Assembly: GCA_002352665.1 (NCBI GenBank)
Contig: DEIV01000069.1
Location: forward strand, 1-12,489
Length of the DNA: 12,489 bases
Direction: 5' to 3'
Source of the DNA: Flavobacteriaceae bacterium UBA2765
Lineage (GTDB): Bacteria > Bacteroidota > Bacteroidia > Flavobacteriales > Flavobacteriaceae
Shown here: one piece after another, positions 1-5,200 of the stretch
Layout: the number at the start of each line of letters is the position of its first letter
Numbering within the stretch: the stretch's first letter is position 1
Position numbers and translations under genes: made by a program
The notes under the pieces: model-generated
Database searches by the model: none
Seen by the model: only the letters and a program-made list of their open reading frames with translations
Told to the model about the DNA's origin: nothing

Positions 1-27
1 TAACTAATAATCTGTCAATCATTATTG

Positions 28-621
28 ATGTTGTATGAACGCAAAATGAACCCAATAGAAAAATTTAAAAAATGGATTAAAGAAGAAACTGAAAAAAGTT
101 CAGTTAGAATACCTTCTGCTTGTTGTTTGACTTCTATTGGACTCAACGGATATCCTAATTCTAGATTTGTTTCTCTTAAAGAAATTTTAGATAACAAATT
201 TGTTATAACTGGATCACTGAATTCAAAAAAAGGAATAGAATTACTAGCGAACCCAAAATCTTCTCTAACATTTTGGTGGACAGAAACCGAAAGGCAAATT
301 AGAATTCAAGGAAATTCCGTTCAAATTGAAAATGAACTTGCTGATAAATATTTTCGAGAGCGAAACAAAGAATCACAAATAGTTAGTCAAATTAGTAAAC
401 AAGGAACTGAAATAGGAAACTTAGCTGAACTCATTAAATTATTTCAGAAGCAAAAAATTGAATATAACAATATTGAAATAAGTAGACCAAATGACTGGTC
501 TGGATTTTATGTTATTCCAAAACGAATTGAATTTATGGAGTTTAAAAAAAATCGATTTCACTTTCGTGAGTTATTTACGTTTGAAGATGATAATTGGAAT
601 AAAATAATTTTACAACCCTAA
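28..621 (+). CDS. pdxH: Pyridoxamine/pyridoxine 5'-phosphate oxidase family protein (PdxH-like)
   Basis: Probable FMN-dependent cytosolic oxidase that converts pyridoxamine or pyridoxine 5'-phosphate to pyridoxal 5'-phosphate. Numbering from the TTG at 25, the residues equivalent to the E. coli PdxH phosphate-binding set are all present: K52 in SLKE and the Y109-x3-R113-x3-S117 series in YFRERNKES. The C-terminal substrate pair R177 and H179 (NRFHFREL) is also there. FMN-site stretches are visible as NSKKGIELLANP (66-77) and ERQIRIQG (89-96), followed by DWSGFYVIPKRIEF (157-170). At about 197 aa it is shorter than typical PdxH (about 215 aa): the N-terminal arm that closes over the active site is absent, and an in-frame stop at 1-3 rules out a longer start. 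ATG 28 is used here. ATG 46 (MNPIEKF) is equally plausible because NPIEKF matches the conserved family start. It stands alone, and no promoter is visible in the few bases upstream. Confidence 0.82.
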   Translation: MLYERKMNPIEKFKKWIKEETEKSSVRIPSACCLTSIGLNGYPNSRFVSLKEILDNKFVITGSLNSKKGIELLANPKSSLTFWWTETERQIRIQGNSVQIENELADKYFRERNKESQIVSQISKQGTEIGNLAELIKLFQKQKIEYNNIEISRPNDWSGFYVIPKRIEFMEFKKNRFHFRELFTFEDDNWNKIILQP

Positions 622-1057
622 AATTCTAGTAGCTAAGCCGTATAAAATTAATAGCTTGTACAAGCCTACTTACGAACCCTAAAAGATATCAGATCTAGAC
701 TTTGTGCAAATTATTTATCGAAAAATTGTTTTTTATTCTCTTCAATTTTTATTAATGACTTTGTATATGTATTTTGTTTAAAAATTGTGCTAATGCATAC
801 CAATGTCTTTCATATCCTTTTACGGATTCCCATAATATTTTTGAACCGTGAAAGCCATCCGAAAATTGGAAGGAGAAAATGTAAATATATTGGACTATCC
901 AAGAGACATATATAGAATTTCTTCAGCATTTTAGTCCCAATAACTAGCCAGGCCAGAATCGTAATTTTTTTAATAAATTGGTTTTATGGTTTTGTTTTCT
1001 TCATGGGGTTAGACTTTAAAGGATGTTGTTGTAATTGTTGTGTGTCAATTGAAAATT
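622..1057. other. Gene-poor stretch with hydrolase remnant
   Basis: This stretch between the PdxH-like gene and the parDE promoter holds no intact gene. It contains a perfect 12-base palindrome (GCTTGTACAAGC, 654-665) and the decayed hydrolase tail described separately. No T-run terminator follows the PdxH-like gene. Confidence 0.6.
752..940 (-). pseudogene. C-terminal remnant of a second alpha/beta hydrolase gene
   Basis: Read on the minus strand, this segment ends in a stop at 752-754. It encodes a tail sharing GFHGSKILWESVKG, then YERHWYALAQFLNKI, with the intact hydrolase at 1805-2476, which has FEKQWYALELFLNKI. By eye, 752-859 and 1805-1906 differ at about 11 of 102 aligned bases, plus a two-codon insertion next to the stop. 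Many changes are conservative (F to Y, K to R), so this is a diverged paralogue and not an identical repeat. Farther upstream the match fades. A W(I/V)..Y(I/V)..F pattern can still be aligned with one-codon gaps to about 925, and then there is an in-frame stop at 923-925. Weak similarity may reach about 940 in another frame. The nucleophile half of the gene is absent, so it cannot be functional. The left boundary is clear; the right boundary is a guess. Confidence 0.8.
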
Positions 1058-1087
1058 TTGTCAAGTTACCAATTTTTGGTATATTTG
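1058..1087 (+). promoter_or_regulatory. Bacteroidetes-type promoter for parDE
   Basis: TTG (1058-1060) is followed after 19 bases by TATATTTG (1080-1087), matching the Bacteroidetes TTG-N17-23-TAnnTTTG pattern. The -7 element ends 17 bases before the ATG at 1105, implying a very short leader. ParD-family antitoxins normally repress their own promoter, so the operator probably overlaps this stretch, but I see no clear palindrome. Confidence 0.6.
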
Positions 1088-1104
1088 AAATAAATTTTAG
1101 AAAC

Positions 1105-1356
1105 ATGAGTAAAAACACTTCAATATCACTCGGAAATTACTTTGACCAATTTATTCATAATCGAATTTCAGAAGGAAGATTTAAAAATGTAAGTGAAGTC
1201 ATTAGAGCTGGGTTAAGACTTTTGGAAGAAGAAGAAAGTAAGGTTATTGCTTTAAGAAATGCTATTCAAGAGGGAATGGATAGTGGAATTGCACATGATT
1301 TTGAACCAAAAAAGCATCTTGAATCTTTAAAAGCAAAAAAGCGTTTGAATGGCTAA
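1105..1356 (+). CDS. parD: ParD-type ribbon-helix-helix antitoxin
   Basis: Antitoxin of a type II toxin-antitoxin pair: it should neutralise ParE by direct binding and repress the operon through an N-terminal ribbon-helix-helix DNA-binding dimer. The 83-aa product starts MSKNTSISLGNYFDQF, where the TSISLG strand is the DNA-contacting ribbon. Two helices follow (GRFKNVSEVIRAGLRLLEEEE), with the NVSEVIRAGLRLLE signature of ParD/CopG-like antitoxins. The charged C-terminal part (about 45-83) is the usual toxin-wrapping tail. The open frame extends upstream to 1003, but that extension is Cys-rich, unlike any ParD, and lies over the promoter, so ATG 1105 is chosen. Its last 8 bases overlap the parE start, the usual translational coupling in these operons. 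The antitoxin itself appears intact. Confidence 0.88.
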   Translation: MSKNTSISLGNYFDQFIHNRISEGRFKNVSEVIRAGLRLLEEEESKVIALRNAIQEGMDSGIAHDFEPKKHLESLKAKKRLNG

Positions 1357-1662
1357 ATATAATTTGACCAACAGAGCAGTTGAGGATTTAGCTAATATTT
1401 GGGATTATACATTTGAACAATGGTCGGAACAACAAGCTGATAATTATTACGAAATGTTAATTTCAAATTTCAAGGAAATTGCAGATAGCCCAAATTTAGA
1501 AAAAATCTATGATGGAATTACACCAAATTTACTTGGGTAAGAGTAAATTTGCATATTGTTTTCTATAGAAAAATTGAGGAAAAAGAGATTGAAATAGTGA
1601 GAATATTACATGTTCGAATGGATTTAAAAAACCGAATAATAGATAAAAAACTAGACTACTAA
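1349..1662 (+). pseudogene. parE: ParE/RelE-family toxin, frameshifted
   Basis: ParE-family toxins poison DNA gyrase or, in RelE-like members, cleave mRNA on the ribosome. The first 63 codons give MAKYNLTNRAVEDLANIWDY and then SPNLEKIYDGITPNLLG, the standard N-terminal two-thirds of the family, but the frame hits TAA at 1538-1540. The rest is present in the next frame from about 1540 to the stop at 1660-1662: RVNLHIVFYRKIE, EIEIVRILHVRMD and LKNRI, a textbook ParE C-terminus. Adding one base after GGG at 1535-1537 would restore LLG-Y-RVN and a toxin of about 104 aa, close to the family norm. The break is therefore a one-base deletion that removes the last beta strands of the fold. The local sequence has no long homopolymer, so slippage or homopolymer sequencing error is not an obvious cause. 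Inactivation is the simplest reading; a base-calling error cannot be excluded. Confidence 0.85.
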
Positions 1663-1726
1663 TCCGCTCAGCGGAGTGAAAAACAATAAACAATAGATGC
1701 TGTGCGAAGTGCCCTCACTTCGCACA
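1663..1726. repeat. Two GC-rich hairpins after parE
   Basis: Directly after the parE frame there is a TCCGC/GCGGA stem with a 3-base loop (1663-1675). It is followed by a perfect 11-base-pair hairpin, TGTGCGAAGTG (1701-1711) and CACTTCGCACA (1716-1726), with a CCCT loop. Farther right, GTGAGG (1759-1764) and ACTTCG (near 1774) could pair alternatively with parts of the large stem. Neither hairpin is followed by a proper T-run on either strand, so a simple intrinsic terminator is not well supported. It could end both parDE and the convergent hydrolase operon, or be a REP- or recombination-type element. Confidence 0.55.
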
Positions 1727-1790
1727 ATATTAAAATATATAAAAACTCGCTACGTTATGTGAGGTTCTCTGACTTCGTAATTTTTTATGT

Positions 1791-1906
1791 AAAATTGTTT
1801 TTTATTAATGATTTTGTATTTTGTTTAAAAACAATTCTAATGCATACCATTGTTTTTCAAATCCTTTTACGGATTCCCATAAGATTTTTGAACCGTGAAA
1901 CCCTTC
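1791..1906. repeat. Intact-gene copy of the duplicated hydrolase tail
   Basis: This is the right-hand partner of the 722-859 copy. Homology runs past the stop codon into the untranslated region: the 16 bases at 1791-1806 (AAAATTGTTTTTTATT) recur at 722-737. In the left copy, about 16 extra bases separate them from the remaining homology. The pair therefore represents a duplicated DNA segment and not only protein-level similarity. Confidence 0.75.
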
Positions 1907-2476
1907 TTCTTTTGGTTTAAAATGCGTAACATATTTTTTGTTTACCCATTTAAAAACTTTGACCACTGCACTAATCTCCTTTTTAGCTGAAGTAGCGAAA
2001 ATAGGCATTTTGATGGATTTGATCTGTTCTGCTAAATGAATGCCTTTTAAATGTTCATCAGAACTAAAAACTATAGTGGCTTTAACTTTTTTGTTTTCAG
2101 ATGAAATCAATAATGCTAAAGCAGCAGAATAAGAACTGCCTAATAGAATGACAGGTTTTTCTAAATTGAGTTTATAGGCAAAATCAATACCTGCTTCAAT
2201 ATCTGGCTTTGCATCTAGATAACTTGTTGGTAATTTTTGTGCTTTAGCCCTGTTTTTTGTTTCATTGTTTGCTCCAAAAACATTCATTCCAGAACGTTGG
2301 TCAATGGCAAGACAGGAATAGCCTAAAGCCTTAAATTTTGGTGCAGTTTCTCTATATTCAGCTCTGTTGCAATGAGAACGGTGACATAAGAGTATCATGC
2401 CTTTAGGTTCCGCTGCCTTATAATAGTCAGCCGTAATTAGTAAACCATCTTTTGAATGGAATGTAATTTTTTCCAT
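1805..2476 (-). CDS. Alpha/beta hydrolase (dienelactone hydrolase-like)
   Basis: Cytosolic serine hydrolase of unknown substrate, 223 aa, with no signal peptide. The nucleophile elbow is GSSYS at 113-117, with S115 as nucleophile, preceded by the hydrophobic strand PVILLG. The catalytic His is probably H194 in EEGFHGS, and the acid is likely an Asp/Glu near SSDEHL (about 138-143). LLCHRSHCNRAEY (29-41) is in the place of the oxyanion-hole HQ-x-GS-x(R)EY segment, and AIDQRSG (57-63) is typical of the family. The ATG shares one base with the upstream stop (TAATG), so translation is probably coupled to the GyrI-like gene. It is the last gene of a same-strand series led by a WYL regulator, which suggests an inducible detoxification or metabolic hydrolase. 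A decayed paralogous tail lies about 0.9 kb downstream, beyond parDE. Confidence 0.82.
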   Translation of the reverse strand: MEKITFHSKDGLLITADYYKAAEPKGMILLCHRSHCNRAEYRETAPKFKALGYSCLAIDQRSGMNVFGANNETKNRAKAQKLPTSYLDAKPDIEAGIDFAYKLNLEKPVILLGSSYSAALALLISSENKKVKATIVFSSDEHLKGIHLAEQIKSIKMPIFATSAKKEISAVVKVFKWVNKKYVTHFKPKEEGFHGSKILWESVKGFEKQWYALELFLNKIQNH

Positions 2477-2937
2477 TAGTGTATTGCTATTAAAATATCA
2501 ATTTCTGCATCAGTAGGGTCTTGTGCCTTATCTCCATACACTTCATAGTCTGCAGTATACCTTCTATCTAGATCTATTTGCCAAATATTTTCCCATGTTT
2601 TATAGATGAGTAACCCTTCTGAAATATCTCCTTTTGCCGTAAATTTAGTATAATTTCCACCTTCCATAATTTTGCCTGTCATGCCTTTGGGTATTTCATT
2701 CAAGCTTTCAACTTTACAGCCTAATAAAGTTGTGTAAGGTTTTGTATGATCACTTTCATAGTCGGTATAGATAGCATAAACAGTATTGTCAATTTTGTTG
2801 GGAATTTTTTCTATAATACCTTCCGTCGTAAAAGTATGCCATAATGCTCCAATATCTTTTCCTGCTTGTCCGTTTTCATTGGTTGTTATTACTGCAATAC
2901 CGATAATATTAAAAGTTTCAATTTTTACTTTTTTCAT
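2476..2937 (-). CDS. GyrI-like / AraC effector-binding domain protein
   Basis: Stand-alone 153-aa domain of the GyrI-like (SHS2-type, AraC effector-binding) superfamily, which binds small, often cationic or amphipathic ligands; some members inhibit gyrase or hydrolyse cyclopropanoid compounds. Visible family marks are the start KKVKIETFNIIGIAV, the central AIYTDYESDHTKPYTTLLGCKV part in two strands, the EGGNYTKFTAKGD segment, and the closing EVYGDKAQD.....AEIDILIAI strand. It has no DNA-binding helix-turn-helix of its own, so it is a sensor or ligand-sequestering protein and not a full regulator. It resembles the single-domain Cass2-like proteins. It sits 17 bases after the lipoprotein gene and shares one base with the hydrolase start, implying one transcript. 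The ligand cannot be read from the sequence. Confidence 0.78.
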   Translation of the reverse strand: MKKVKIETFNIIGIAVITTNENGQAGKDIGALWHTFTTEGIIEKIPNKIDNTVYAIYTDYESDHTKPYTTLLGCKVESLNEIPKGMTGKIMEGGNYTKFTAKGDISEGLLIYKTWENIWQIDLDRRYTADYEVYGDKAQDPTDAEIDILIAIH

Positions 2938-2954
2938 GGTGTATATAGGTTAGG

Positions 2955-3341
2955 TTATTTATAGTTGTTAAATGTTTCAAAATGATTAAAAGTCATTTGT
3001 TTTTGATCTATCAAATTAAATATTTCTAAGGCTAAGGTATCTTCCATTACTTTTTTATTCGCATTTTGTGCCGAAACCAAATCTGTCCAATATACTAAGT
3101 CAAGATATTGACCATCTTTAGAAATAGAAGTTTTTCGAGATATAAAGCCTTTCTGTTTACTTAGAACTTTATTCAACTTAATCATTGCATTTTTTGCATC
3201 TTCTGATTTTATATCAGCATTGGTTTTGAATAAGACGAGTTCAATTATTGCCCCTTTTGATTTTATTTGGTTTTGTTTTTGCTTATTAATAGTACAGCCG
3301 ATCGTTATTAAAAATATTAATATTAGTAATCTTGTTTTCAT
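2955..3341 (-). CDS. Small lipoprotein with ABM-like (dimeric alpha-beta barrel) domain
   Basis: A 128-aa predicted lipoprotein. The leader MKTRLLILIFLITIGC has a basic start, a hydrophobic core and the lipobox ITIGC with lipidated C16. The mature part (about 30-128) resembles antibiotic-biosynthesis-monooxygenase/EthD-like barrels: strand GAIIELVLFKTN, helix with KNAMIKLNKVLSKQKGF, strand SRKTSISKDGQYLDLVYWTD, then helix SAQNANKKVM. Proteins of this fold are small oxygenases, haem-degrading enzymes or simply ligand-binding dimers; no catalytic residue can be assigned here. An exported ABM-like lipoprotein is somewhat unusual, since most ABM proteins are cytosolic. It lies between the WYL regulator and the GyrI-like gene on the same strand. 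Confidence 0.65.
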   Translation of the reverse strand: MKTRLLILIFLITIGCTINKQKQNQIKSKGAIIELVLFKTNADIKSEDAKNAMIKLNKVLSKQKGFISRKTSISKDGQYLDLVYWTDLVSAQNANKKVMEDTLALEIFNLIDQKQMTFNHFETFNNYK

Positions 3342-3360
3342 ATGTATCTAATTTATCATG

Positions 3361-3385
3361 CAAAAATAAAGTTAGATCGTGACAA
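3361..3385 (-). promoter_or_regulatory. Possible promoter of the lipoprotein-GyrI-hydrolase transcript
   Basis: On the minus strand TATTTTTG (3361-3368) fits the -7 element TAnnTTTG and ends 19 bases before the lipoprotein ATG. The best TTG is at 3383-3385, only 14 bases upstream, which is shorter than the usual 17-23. The 72-base gap after the WYL gene leaves room for a separate promoter. Confidence 0.3.
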
Positions 3386-3413
3386 GGGTATGTCAGGGGT
3401 GTTAAATTTGTTT

Positions 3414-4112
3414 TCACCAATTTTTTCGAGCTTGCTTAAAATATTCTTGAAGTGATATTTTATGTGGTTGGAATACTTTTTGAGATATATGCATTTGTTG
3501 CATGCAATCTAATCTAAAAGCCCTAAAATCATTACGTAATTTGCAGAAGGCAATTAAGATCCAATTGTCTTGTGTATGAATCAAAGCGAAAGGTTCTATT
3601 TCACGTTTGGTTGCTTTATTTTCTAATGATAAATACTCAATTTTTACAATTTGATAGTCGGTTATTGCAGTTTGTAATTGTATTAAATAATTACTCGATT
3701 TTTCGTTTTCATTATTTGTTCTTATTTGGATACGCTCTGTTAGCAAAGCCGTCTTTCCTTTTTGTGAATACTTAAGGACAGCTTTTATTTTTTCAATAGC
3801 ATATTGGTATTGGTCTGATAATGATTTGTCTTTATTTTTATTGATAATTTGCCCAGCAGTTATTAGGGCATTGGCTTCCTGTTCTGTGAACATGATGGGA
3901 GGAAGTGTATAACCCTCCATTATAGAATAGCCTTTTCCTTCTTCAGTATAAATTGGTATTCCCGATTTTTCAAGTGTTCGAATGTCTCGATAAACTGTTC
4001 TTATACTTATTTGATGTTTTTCTGCAATAGTTCTGGCCGTTACAATCTTTTTGGATTGTAATTGGGTTAAAATAGCTGTTAATCTTGCCAATCTTGGCTT
4101 TTCTTTTTCCAT
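3414..4112 (-). CDS. YafY-type HTH/WYL-domain transcriptional regulator
   Basis: Cytosolic one-component regulator, 232 aa. The N-terminus (about 5-63) is a winged helix-turn-helix: RLTAILTQLQSKKIVTARTIA, recognition helix SIRTVYRDIRTLEKSG (36-51), and the wing IYTEEGKGYSI (54-64). The linker MEGYTLPPIMFTEQEA is standard for the family. The C-terminal ligand-sensing WYL-type domain (about 145-203) contains REIEPFALIHTQDNWILIAFC and FRAFRLD; the name-giving WYL tripeptide is W184-I185-L186, so the middle Tyr is replaced. WYL regulators respond to small molecules or nucleic acids and often control a neighbouring gene of detoxification type. The lipoprotein, GyrI-like and hydrolase genes downstream are the likely targets, with EamA 40 bases upstream also possible. 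An alternative is a phage-defence-type WYL regulator, but nothing nearby supports that. Confidence 0.88.
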   Translation of the reverse strand: MEKEKPRLARLTAILTQLQSKKIVTARTIAEKHQISIRTVYRDIRTLEKSGIPIYTEEGKGYSIMEGYTLPPIMFTEQEANALITAGQIINKNKDKSLSDQYQYAIEKIKAVLKYSQKGKTALLTERIQIRTNNENEKSSNYLIQLQTAITDYQIVKIEYLSLENKATKREIEPFALIHTQDNWILIAFCKLRNDFRAFRLDCMQQMHISQKVFQPHKISLQEYFKQARKNW

Positions 4113-4152
4113 TAGAAATGATGCGTATTACATAATTCGGGTTAAAAGTTTG

Positions 4153-5106
4153 TCATTCTTTTGAGCTTTTAGTCCGCTGTAGTTTATTTGATTTATAGTT
4201 GCTTAATACAATACCGAAAATAATAAGCACAGCACTGATAAGATGTACAATTTTTAGATCTTCTTTTAGTATAAAATATGCCAATACTCCACTAAAAAGA
4301 GGTAGTGTATAATAGATCATTCCAGATTTTGTGGAACCAATGAGTAAAATGGCCTTATTCCAGAGAATAAAAGCAATAAGCGATGAAAAAACACCAATAT
4401 ATAGAATTGAACTGACAGACTTAAAATTTAATGTTAAGGTGGGTGTACTTGCATATTCCCAAATATAAAATGGGAATAGAAAAATAATGCCCAATAAAAA
4501 AGTTGACAATTGAAAGGCATAAACATTGAGTCCTTTAGGTTTTTTCTGAAGTAAAATACTGTAGGTTGCAAAAATTAAAGATGCTCCTAACATCCAAATA
4601 TCACCTTCATAAAAAGACAATGCCAAAAGTATAGATAAAGACCCCTTAGTAATAATTAACAATACCCCTACGGCAACAAGAAATATCCCTAATACTTTTT
4701 TTACCGTGATGAGTTCTTTAAAAATAAACCTCGAAATAATAATAATAAAAATAGGAAATGTAATTGAAATTAATGAAAGATTGATGGCAGTTGTGGTATG
4801 TCCTGCAATATATATAAGCGTATTAAATATAGTAACTCCTAAAAATGAAGTAATAACCAAGTAAGGAACATGCTTTTTTAAAAGTTTCCAATCTTTAATA
4901 AGAAATTTAAGAGCAAAGGGCGAAAAAATAACTACAGCAACTGTCCACCTCCAAAAAGCCAAAGAAACTGGAGGCACACTTTCTGAAAGGTCTCTGACCA
5001 CAATAAAATTACCCGACCATAATGCTGTTGCTACTAGAGCAAAAACATATCCTTTTAACTCATTTTTATTTGATTGTTGATTGGTCAAATGGTTTGTAGG
5101 TTTCAA
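4153..5106 (-). CDS. EamA/DMT-family transporter (10-TM)
   Basis: Inner-membrane protein of the drug/metabolite transporter superfamily, 317 aa, with the usual ten hydrophobic segments in two EamA repeats. The first repeat starts at YVFALVATALWSGNFIVVRDL (about 20-40) and the second near GDIWMLGASLIFATYSILLQKK. The motifs PPVSLAFWRW and ITFPIFIIIISRFIFKE in repeat 1, and YYTLPLFSGVLAYFILKE in repeat 2, are typical. Such proteins export amino acids, metabolites or drugs; the substrate cannot be told. The start is TTG: a TAA stop lies two codons upstream and there is no ATG in the first 80 codons. It lies 94 bases after argS and 40 before the WYL gene on the same strand, so read-through from argS or coupling with the regulator are both possible. 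The C-terminal tail is basic. Confidence 0.88.
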   Translation of the reverse strand: MKPTNHLTNQQSNKNELKGYVFALVATALWSGNFIVVRDLSESVPPVSLAFWRWTVAVVIFSPFALKFLIKDWKLLKKHVPYLVITSFLGVTIFNTLIYIAGHTTTAINLSLISITFPIFIIIISRFIFKELITVKKVLGIFLVAVGVLLIITKGSLSILLALSFYEGDIWMLGASLIFATYSILLQKKPKGLNVYAFQLSTFLLGIIFLFPFYIWEYASTPTLTLNFKSVSSILYIGVFSSLIAFILWNKAILLIGSTKSGMIYYTLPLFSGVLAYFILKEDLKIVHLISAVLIIFGIVLSNYKSNKLQRTKSSKE

Positions 5107-5200
5107 TCGTTAAATAAAATTCTGCCTGATCAAGATGTGCCGCTAAAAACTTCATCAAGAGAGGATTTATTGCCTATCTCTCGGTATTATTCGCAATCAA

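Noticed and set aside
654..665. 12-base palindrome GCTTGTACAAGC after the PdxH-like gene
   Set aside because: It has no loop or T-run for a terminator and no second copy seen in the window; function is unsupported.
1003..1104. N-terminal extension of the ParD frame with a Cys-rich stretch
   Set aside because: It covers the promoter, resembles no ParD, and ATG 1105 gives the exact family start.
1702..1920. Plus-strand 72-codon frame over the hairpins and hydrolase end
   Set aside because: It runs antisense to the conserved hydrolase C-terminus and across the hairpins, with no recognisable protein features.
3572..3775. Plus-strand 67-codon hydrophobic frame
   Set aside because: It is antisense to the WYL regulator, whose protein is clearly conserved.
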